A DNA stretch of 16,615 nucleotides from Gammaproteobacteria bacterium. GTDB taxonomy: Bacteria > Pseudomonadota > Gammaproteobacteria > Chromatiales > Sedimenticolaceae. Under the pieces are notes generated by a model. The model was not told the origin of the DNA and did no database searches. It was given only the letters and a program-made list of their open reading frames with translations. The stretch spans positions 1-16,615 of the forward strand of contig JAGRHE010000041.1 in NCBI GenBank assembly GCA_020445165.1. Reading direction: 5' to 3'. How positions within the stretch are numbered: position 1 is the stretch's first letter; each line of letters opens with the position of its first letter. Shown one piece after another: positions 1 through 5,800 of this stretch. A program made the position numbers and the translations under genes.

Positions 1-80
1 GTGACGGGCATTTTCACTCAGCCCACAGACTTTTCACACAGTCTGCGTAGCGGGGTTGGTATGGCAGCTCACGAAGAGTC

Positions 81-764
81 TTACGCCGCGTTGATCTGCT
101 TACGCCGCTGGTAACCGATGCCGGCGAGGCCAAGACCCATCAGTGCGAGCGGGACAGGTGCCGGCACCGGTGCACTGATAGTAACCAGGTAGTCTTCGAC
201 CTCACCGATTTCCCCGTTACCGTCCGCGAACAAACCGCCGACCGAATCCAGCCTGAACCGTGCGTAGGTAGGACCGACTGCAGCATCGGCCGGGATCGAG
301 AAAGCCAGCGAACTCACAATGGTACCCTGGACATTGTTGACAACCACGTCGAGCAGAATCTGGTCACCTGGATCACCCCAGTCTCCATCGCCATTGAAAT
401 CCATCCAGGCATTCAGAAATGGCTGATAGACACCCGCAGCCGTTACGGTTGCATCCAGAGTCGCGGTCTGGCCGACGACCAATGGAGAGGTGAACGCGAT
501 GCCGTCCTCATCGTCGCCACTGTTGGTGTCGTCACCGTCAGCCAAAGCGGTGGGGAGGCCGTCAGTCTCGCCGTCTACCGAAGTACCGAGAAACAGTTTG
601 TTTTGATTCTCGTCGAGAATCGTATGGTAGGCACCGCCACTGCCGAGCGTGGTCTGATAACTATCGGGGGCGTCGCCGAAATCCACGAGCGCATGGGCAT
701 CGAGACCCACCGTCAGTAGCGCAGCGAGGATCAGGCCGTTCGCAAAAGATAGGGGGCTTTTCAT
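81..764 (-). CDS. Secreted GEVED-domain protein with PEP-CTERM-like sorting tail
   Basis: This 227-residue exported protein has a Sec signal peptide (about residues 1-25, ending AHA). The mature part begins with the DFGDAPDSY motif (28-36) and ends its globular region with GEVEDY (187-192), the hallmark of the GEVED domain of bacterial surface and extracellular proteins. An Asp/Asn/Gly-rich stretch, DFNGDGDWGDPGD (122-134), looks like a calcium-binding loop. The C-terminus (about 199-222) has proline-rich VPAPVP, a hydrophobic helix and then QRRK, the layout of PEP-CTERM sorting signals recognised by an exosortase; the canonical PEP triplet is replaced by PAP. The protein therefore probably passes the inner membrane and is processed for the outer surface or exopolysaccharide matrix. 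The binding partner is unknown. The start ATG at 764 follows a modest AGAGA ribosome-binding site and is the only one that keeps the signal peptide. Confidence 0.82.
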   Translation of the reverse strand: MKSPLSFANGLILAALLTVGLDAHALVDFGDAPDSYQTTLGSGGAYHTILDENQNKLFLGTSVDGETDGLPTALADGDDTNSGDDEDGIAFTSPLVVGQTATLDATVTAAGVYQPFLNAWMDFNGDGDWGDPGDQILLDVVVNNVQGTIVSSLAFSIPADAAVGPTYARFRLDSVGGLFADGNGEIGEVEDYLVTISAPVPAPVPLALMGLGLAGIGYQRRKQINAA

Positions 765-1086
765 TTTCTCTTCATCCGCCTTGCCATCGCCGTACTGTTG
801 GGAGCTTTTGTCTATTCATTGACTCCGTGCGCAAGATTGATGCCAGTGGTGAATATCGCTCTTTGCAACAATGCGTTACGGAATTCCGGACTGCGGTGAG
901 TCTGCGGGCCTACAGATGGCCGTAAAGATAGTTGACACAAAAGTTCTCGAGCGCGAAGGGTCGCGATAAAACGTTTTTCGGTCAATCGCCGAAAACAGGG
1001 TCAGGGTGCAGTTCTCCCAATATTTCGAGCCATTGGATCTCTGACCCGGTTTTGGTGGAAACCGGTTCCGCGATGAGTCCACAAGA
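765..1086. other. 322-bp gene-free region with clustered inverted repeats
   Basis: I see no supportable gene here; the short reading frames show no recognisable protein. The region holds the upstream sequence of the GEVED gene (765 upward) and the sequence downstream of the mechanosensitive channel gene (1086 downward). It contains three small dyads: TTTTCGG/CCGAAAA (975-981 with 989-995), GGGTCAG/CTGACCC (998-1004 with 1041-1047) and CCGGTTT/AAACCGG (1046-1052 with 1059-1065). The second and third overlap by two bases. One or more hairpins could end the channel transcript on the minus strand, but none is followed by a proper T run. A perfect 10-bp palindrome, CGGAATTCCG, sits at 879-888. Confidence 0.5.
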
Positions 1087-3348
1087 TCAGGTCCTGGGCG
1101 CCTCGTCGCCGGCGTCTTGCGCCGTCATGCCGTCCTGACTCGCCGCCAATGCCTGCTCCAGGCGCAGGAATGCGGGTGGCGCCACCCCGTCCTTGTCCTG
1201 GCCGAAATAGATGGTCTGGTGCGGGAACGGTATCTCGATGCCCTCGGCGTCGAAACGCTGCTTGATCAGCCGGTTGAACGCACGCCCGACCTGCCACTGC
1301 TTGATCGGTTTGGTCTTGATGCGTCCCTTGATCACGATCGCAGAGTCGCCGAACTGGTCGAGTCCGAATACCTCCAGCGGTTCCAGAATGAGTGGTCCGA
1401 TCTCGGCGTCGGCGCGCAGTTGTTCGCCGACGTCCTTGATCAGCGCGATCACCTGGTCGACATCCTCGCGGTAGGCGATGCCAAGATCGAACACGTGGAA
1501 CGAGTATTCGCGTGTCAGGTTGCTGACCGCCTCGATCGAATTGAACGGGATCGTGTGCACCACACCGGCGAGATCGCGCAGGCGCACCGTGCGGATCGAC
1601 AGGGCTTCGACCACGCCGGCCTTGTCGCCCAGCTTGACCACGTCGCCGACCGCCATCAGGTCCTGAAACAGGATGAAGGCGCCGTTGATGACATCCTGGA
1701 CCAGTTTCTGCGCGCCAAAGCCGATCGCCAGTCCGACCACGCCGGCGCCGGCCAGCAGCGGCCCGATGTTGAGTCCGAGTTCGGAAAGGATCATCAGCAC
1801 GGTGACCACCGTGAGTACGACCAGCAAGGCGTTGCGGGCCACGGTCAGCAATGTCCTGGTACGTGCGCTGCGCACCTGGGTGCGGCCGTCGCTGTCGGTC
1901 TCGGCGAGGTAGTTCTGGATGCTGCCGCTGGCGAATTCCCAGACCACGAAGGCGATGGCGAGTACCAGCAGGATGTGCAGGATGGCGCCGAGCAGCACGC
2001 GGCCGGAACCCTCGGTGATCCAGGCCAGCGTATCGATGCCCCAGGCGTACGCGACGAACAGGAATGTGGCCGCGACCAGCAGTGCCTTGGCGATCTTGCG
2101 CAGGACCGGAAAGTAGCGGTTGAGGCGTTTCTCCAACCCGGGGTGCTGGCGCTGCAGGTCGTCCGACAGGCGAATGCCGCGCTCGAACAACTGGTCCAGC
2201 GCGCGTGCGAGCAGGCGGGCGACCGCCAGCGCGAGCAGGGTGAGCGCGGTCGCGCGTAACAGGTATGCCGCACCGTTCTCGATGCGCAGCGCCCAGATGC
2301 CATAGATGATCAGCAGGTATGCGCCGGCCAGCAGATGCCAAACCCTGGCCAGTCCCCGGCGCAGCGACGACACCGTTGCCGGTTCATCGATGTCAGATGC
2401 GGTTTCGGCGGTCAGCGCCCTGGCGACATCCTGTCGGTTCTGCGCGATCAGCACCAGCAGCATCAGCAGGATGACCAGCCCGAGAATGCGCAGCAGGCTG
2501 TCGTACGCGTCCGTGCTCATGCCAAGAAGAAAGGCCGCCTGCAGACCGAAGAAGCCGTAGATCGCGATGCCGCTGAGTCGATGTGTCCACTGGTAGACGT
2601 AGTTCGCAGACTCGTCGCTGACCGTCCACAGGCGCAGCCGGCCCGATTCCGGTGACAGCAGGAACGCTGCCAGGGCGATGATGATGCGCGAGAGGATCGA
2701 CGCGTTGATCAGGGCGACCGCGACCAGCCGCGTGTCCTGGTGCGGGTCGACGACGGCCAGCACAGCGTAGGCGACCAGCGCGAACACGATGATCGGGATC
2801 ACGTCGACGACCAGCCGGGCCAGCAGCAGGCCGACGCGTCGCAAGAGGGAAGGGTTCGCGGCCTGCGTGGTGCGTGCGACGCGTCGCAGCAGGTAACGCA
2901 GCACCCCGGCGACCAAGAAGCCGGCCCCGAGCACGGCGAACAGCCGCCAGGCAACCGTCAGCCATCGTTCGCGTGTTGCCGGTTGTTCCAGTTGCTCAGC
3001 CCACTGCAGGACGACGACCGGAGCCTCGACCGCCGACTCCAGCAGGCCCGTGGCCGAGCGGCTGACGTCACGCGCTCTGGCGGCGACCCGCTCGACCAGG
3101 TCTGCGGCCGCGGTCTTGACGCTTTCGCGTTCGCTGTTGGCTTTCTGTTCATCCGATGCGGCGCGCAGAGTGCGCAGCGTCGCAATCAACTGGTCGCGTT
3201 GCTCGGCATTTTCGAGCGTTGCCAGCACGCGATCGATTTCCTCGGCGGCCAGCGCGCCCTGTGGCTCTGCGGCCGCTGCGGACAGGACCGGCAACAGGAA
3301 AACGATGGTGAAGATCCATGCGATGGGAACGCGGGAGAAACGCAACAT
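1087..3348 (-). CDS. MscS-family mechanosensitive ion channel, YbiO-like
   Basis: This 753-residue inner-membrane channel probably opens under membrane tension to release solutes during hypo-osmotic shock. Residues 1-27 form a signal peptide, and 30-125 are a charged, helical periplasmic segment. About eight to ten hydrophobic helices follow between 130 and 525. The MscS core is clear: the pore helix with Gly/Ala packing (GPLLAGAGVVGLAIGFGAQK, 529-548), NGAFILFQD (555-563), the beta domain with GDVVKLGDKAGVVE (568-581) and IPFNSI (600-605), and the cytoplasmic alpha/beta domain to about 712. Overall length and layout match the large YbiO/MscM type (E. coli YbiO is about 740 residues) better than the small MscS. 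The gene stands alone, divergent from the phosphatase-like gene across 262 bp (3349-3610) that must hold both promoters. No strong ribosome-binding site is visible before ATG 3348; the start is chosen because it gives an intact signal peptide. Confidence 0.93.
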   Translation of the reverse strand: MLRFSRVPIAWIFTIVFLLPVLSAAAAEPQGALAAEEIDRVLATLENAEQRDQLIATLRTLRAASDEQKANSERESVKTAAADLVERVAARARDVSRSATGLLESAVEAPVVVLQWAEQLEQPATRERWLTVAWRLFAVLGAGFLVAGVLRYLLRRVARTTQAANPSLLRRVGLLLARLVVDVIPIIVFALVAYAVLAVVDPHQDTRLVAVALINASILSRIIIALAAFLLSPESGRLRLWTVSDESANYVYQWTHRLSGIAIYGFFGLQAAFLLGMSTDAYDSLLRILGLVILLMLLVLIAQNRQDVARALTAETASDIDEPATVSSLRRGLARVWHLLAGAYLLIIYGIWALRIENGAAYLLRATALTLLALAVARLLARALDQLFERGIRLSDDLQRQHPGLEKRLNRYFPVLRKIAKALLVAATFLFVAYAWGIDTLAWITEGSGRVLLGAILHILLVLAIAFVVWEFASGSIQNYLAETDSDGRTQVRSARTRTLLTVARNALLVVLTVVTVLMILSELGLNIGPLLAGAGVVGLAIGFGAQKLVQDVINGAFILFQDLMAVGDVVKLGDKAGVVEALSIRTVRLRDLAGVVHTIPFNSIEAVSNLTREYSFHVFDLGIAYREDVDQVIALIKDVGEQLRADAEIGPLILEPLEVFGLDQFGDSAIVIKGRIKTKPIKQWQVGRAFNRLIKQRFDAEGIEIPFPHQTIYFGQDKDGVAPPAFLRLEQALAASQDGMTAQDAGDEAPRT

Positions 3349-3610
3349 GATGCTTACTGCTGATTGGGGATGCGTAGAGATGGTAACAAGCGATGGCCGC
3401 CAGCCGACGCTTGATCGCGCATTTCGTGTGGTTTTGTCAGGCGGTTGCGCTGTCCGGAGTCAACCCATCGGTACGACGGTCTTGCCCTGATTCACATGTA
3501 TGAAACCAAACGGTAACTACGGTGTGGGTCGAATTTCATTACCCTCGCCGGTACTCGGCGGAAGCAGTCAACTCCAAGGCTGCGCGCGCCCTGCAATAGG
3601 TGCCGGATCC

Positions 3611-4105
3611 ATGACCAAGCGACTGATGAACGTGCTCTTCCTGTGCGAAGGCAATTCGACACTCAGCATTTTCGGTGAAGCCATCCTCCGACGTTTCGGA
3701 CGCGGCAAGTTCGAGTCGTTCAGTGCCGGCAGTGATCCGAAGGACGGGGTCGACGAACACACGATCGACCAGCTGCAGCGCAACAACTACGACCCTTCCG
3801 GACTGAAGGTAAACGATTGGAACGACTACGCGCGAGCCGATGCCCCGCCGATGGATTTCGTCATTGCCCTGTCCGACAAGGTGCCGCTACGCGACCATCC
3901 CGACTGGCCGGGGGAGCCGCTGATCGCGACCTGGCATATCGCCGACCCGGCGAACGCCGACGGCAGCGAGATGCAGCGGAAGGCGGCGTTCGTCAAGGCG
4001 CTGACCGAGCTGGAAAGCCGGATATCGATCTTCGTCAACCTGCCGATCGAGTCGCTGGACAGGATGAAGCTGCAGCAGAGCCTCAACGACATCGGCCGGC
4101 GCTGA
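3611..4105 (+). CDS. ArsC/low-molecular-weight phosphatase-fold protein with altered active site
   Basis: This 164-residue cytoplasmic protein is related to the thioredoxin-coupled ArsC and low-molecular-weight tyrosine phosphatase family. The N-terminal strand and P-loop read VLFLCEGNSTLS (8-19). The family pattern is CxGNSxRS, so nucleophile Cys12 is present but the arginine that binds phosphate or arsenate is Leu18. Where typical family members have a CDxAxxxCP segment, this protein has SDKVPLRDHP (88-97), so the redox cysteines are missing. The general-acid loop is kept as TWHIADPA (107-114, Asp112). The tail SRISIFVNLPIESLD (136-150) is typical of the family. It is thus either a pseudoenzyme or an enzyme with changed chemistry. 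A longer in-frame start exists at 3500, but its 37 extra residues show no family similarity, so ATG 3611 is preferred; AGG at about 3598 is a weak ribosome-binding site. No arsenic-resistance genes are adjacent. Confidence 0.8.
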   Translation: MTKRLMNVLFLCEGNSTLSIFGEAILRRFGRGKFESFSAGSDPKDGVDEHTIDQLQRNNYDPSGLKVNDWNDYARADAPPMDFVIALSDKVPLRDHPDWPGEPLIATWHIADPANADGSEMQRKAAFVKALTELESRISIFVNLPIESLDRMKLQQSLNDIGRR

Positions 4106-4125
4106 ATCCGCCGCCACACAAAGCA

Positions 4126-4409
4126 TTAGGTCGCAGCGTTTAATGCATCGAGCTTTGCGGCCGGTTCGAAATCCAGCGCGCTGATGCCACCGACGTCATG
4201 TGTGGTCAGGTGGACGCAAACCTTGTTGTCCACCTTGAACCATTCCGGATGGTGGTCGAGCTTCTCGATCGCAAAACGCGGCAGAGTCATGAAGTTGAAC
4301 GCTCTGACCAGATCCCTGAACACGAACTCCCAATACAGCGGGACCAGTTGCGCAGGTTCTGCATTGTCTGAGTAAACTGCCGTTTACCCAGTTTGTCGCT
4401 TCTTGGTAT
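4126..4409 (-). pseudogene. phhB: Broken pterin-4a-carbinolamine dehydratase
   Basis: Pterin-4a-carbinolamine dehydratase recycles the tetrahydropterin cofactor of aromatic amino acid hydroxylases. The C-terminal two thirds are readable from about 4339 to 4126 and hold the signature EKLDHHPEWFKVDNKV followed by LTTHDVGG, with the catalytic histidines intact. Upstream, this frame lacks the expected N-terminus and reaches a stop at 4386-4384. The missing part is in another frame: KLGKRQFTQTMQNLRNWS (from about 4391), matching the usual helix and Trp of the family. The frames part at about 4335-4345, where some 16 bases seem to be missing. That upstream frame has no ATG before 4364; an ATA at 4409-4407 sits where a start could have been. 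A gene called from GTG 4323 would be a 65-residue fragment of a protein normally about 100 residues long. A sequencing or assembly error is the main alternative. Confidence 0.62.
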
Positions 4410-4514
4410 CCCGCTACCTGCTGCATCGAGTGTGTCAAGCGCGTCCGGTCATCGTCCGCGAAAAGGTGAGGGAACTTGCGGCTGCACGCGCATCTCGTGC
4501 TGACCGTCGGTCTG

Positions 4515-4781
4515 TCACTGAGCGGACTGCGACCCGGCAGTGCGTGCGGCAACCCGATACACCACGGCAGCCACGAGTATCTCGGCAAACAGAAAATGCA
4601 GCGGCGCAGCCGCGCCGATGAGACCGGCGACCAGCCAGCCGGCGACGAAGGTGCCGACCGCAAGCAGCAGCGCGAATGACTTGCGCCGGGTGATGATCTC
4701 CCACGATACCCACAGAAAGAACGCCACGGCAAACAGGCCGAGCATTGCCAGTATGTCGATGATCGAATAGCTGTTTGCCAT
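4515..4781 (-). CDS. Small three-helix inner-membrane protein, function unknown
   Basis: This 88-residue hydrophobic protein is not one I recognise. Three membrane segments are likely at about 7-29, 36-57 and 59-78, with the basic loop TRRK (31-34) between the first two, which predicts that loop to be cytoplasmic. The Trp-rich end of helix 1 (FFLWVSWEII) and the Gly/Ala-rich helix 2 suggest close helix packing. The tail is short and polar. No strong ribosome-binding site precedes ATG 4781. The gene is divergent from the TIR gene, 109 bp away, and lies upstream of the broken dehydratase on the same strand. Its composition and the loss of coherent coding in other frames make it a real gene, but no role can be assigned. 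Confidence 0.65.
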   Translation of the reverse strand: MANSYSIIDILAMLGLFAVAFFLWVSWEIITRRKSFALLLAVGTFVAGWLVAGLIGAAAPLHFLFAEILVAAVVYRVAARTAGSQSAQ

Positions 4782-4890
4782 GCGTGCAGGCAGTACCCCG
4801 GAAAACGCCGGTAGTCTAACCCGCTATCGATTTCACGCTAGTATCGCGTTCCATGCCGGCAACCAGAGACGCTTGAGGGGCGAGACAGCG

Positions 4891-5679
4891 ATGGCGGGAG
4901 TATTCGTCAGTTACCGTCGTGACGACAGCCAGGGTTTCGCCGGGCGTCTGACCGATGACCTGGCCGATATCCTCGGTGACGAGCGCGTGTTTCGTGATGT
5001 CGAGATTCCGATCGGCAGCGACTTCACCGATGTGTTGCACCGCGCCATCGCGGCCAGCGATGCCCTGCTGGTGGTTATCGGGCGTGCCTGGGCCACGCGC
5101 GGGTCGGGTGGCTTCGGCGATCGCCTGGCAGAGGAGACGGATTGGGTACGGACAGAGATCGAGGCGGCGTTTGCACAGCGCAAGATCGTGATCCCGGTGC
5201 TGATCGGCGGCGCACGGATGCCATCGGCCGACACCCTGCCACCGAGTCTGCGCCAGCTGTCCGTGCTGCAGGCGGCCGAACTGACTGACCGACACTGGGA
5301 TGCCGAGGTGGAAGCGCTGGCCGACCGGCTGCAGGCCCTGTGTCCGGCGCTGGCCGAGGATCGGCCGTCGCGCGACCGTGAAGAAAGCCCCGCCGAGGTG
5401 CTGCGCGATCTGTTGGGTGAGCGCTTGCGAGAAGAGGTCGCCAACCGGCGTCGCCCCAGGATCACCGTGCCCAGCATGCCACCGACCTTCAGCGCACGCC
5501 TGCTGGGCGGGATATGGCGAGGGTTGCGCAAGTTCTTAGGCTCAGCATTGCTGGTCGCGGCGGTCTACGTGGGGCTGCGGCTGTTAGGTGATGACGACAT
5601 ATTGCGCGCCCTGGATGCCTTCGAGGCGCGGCTGCAGATCGGTTGGGAGCGCCTGCAGGGCTATATCGCACGGATCTGA
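4891..5679 (+). CDS. TIR-domain protein with C-terminal membrane helix
   Basis: This 262-residue protein has an N-terminal TIR domain (about 3-131) starting FVSYRRDDSQGFAGRL (5-20). It continues with VFRDVEIPIGSDF (33-45), DALLVVIGRAW (57-67) and DWVRTEIEAAF (84-94). Bacterial TIR domains of this type often cleave NAD+; Glu89 in the WxxxE context is the likely catalytic residue, though activity cannot be read from sequence. A charged, probably helical linker (about 135-190) follows, then a single hydrophobic segment (about 214-233) and a short amphipathic tail with Trp252. The protein should be anchored in the inner membrane with the TIR domain in the cytoplasm. The start is ATG 4891, preceded by GAGGGG at 4875-4880; a 37-residue upstream extension is not TIR-like. 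TIR proteins act in antiphage defence or signalling, but there is no recognised defence partner next to it. Confidence 0.85.
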   Translation: MAGVFVSYRRDDSQGFAGRLTDDLADILGDERVFRDVEIPIGSDFTDVLHRAIAASDALLVVIGRAWATRGSGGFGDRLAEETDWVRTEIEAAFAQRKIVIPVLIGGARMPSADTLPPSLRQLSVLQAAELTDRHWDAEVEALADRLQALCPALAEDRPSRDREESPAEVLRDLLGERLREEVANRRRPRITVPSMPPTFSARLLGGIWRGLRKFLGSALLVAAVYVGLRLLGDDDILRALDAFEARLQIGWERLQGYIARI

Positions 5680-5707
5680 ATCCGGGCTTTCCGCGCCCAT
5701 GCCACGG

Positions 5708-5741
5708 CCGTCACATCTGCGTCACATCCGGTGCCTATAAC
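5708..5741 (+). promoter_or_regulatory. Candidate PhoB box and -10 element
   Basis: Two direct copies of the 9-mer CGTCACATC lie 11 bp apart (5709-5717 and 5720-5728). Read as a Pho box, they give CCGTCAC, four bases, GCGTCAC, the 7-4-7 layout of the PhoB site (consensus CTGTCAT, N4, CTGTCAY). Ten bases after the second half-site is TATAAC (5736-5741), a five-of-six match to the -10 box. That spacing equals the one I recall for the E. coli phoA promoter, where the Pho box replaces the -35. Transcription would start near 5748 and lead into the pyruvate-kinase-like gene at 5801. The core GTCAC is kept in both halves, but the leading CT is not, so this is a good rather than perfect match. Confidence 0.5.
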
Positions 5742-5800
5742 GATGGCCCCTGTGCCGCAACGGGTCATTCGATGCGGTGGACCAACCCTGCCGTAACACG

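Noticed and set aside
26..45. CAGACT/AGTCTG hairpin downstream of the GEVED gene
   Set aside because: Only 6 bp and not followed by a T run on the minus strand, so not a convincing terminator.
1001..2341. Long open frame on the minus strand in another phase of the channel gene
   Set aside because: Arg/Gly/Pro-rich translation with no recognisable domain; it is a shadow of the MscS gene in GC-rich DNA. The same holds for the plus-strand frame 1117-2259.
3500..3610. Longer start for the ArsC-like protein
   Set aside because: The 37 extra residues have no match to the family, whose first strand begins just after Met 3611.
3611..4105. Functional arsenate reductase (ars operon member)
   Set aside because: The loop arginine and redox cysteines are missing and there is no arsR, arsB or acr3 nearby.
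4372..4387. GTAAAC/GTTTAC hairpin upstream of the broken dehydratase
   Set aside because: Short, and lies inside the remnant's upstream frame; no regulator or terminator feature goes with it.
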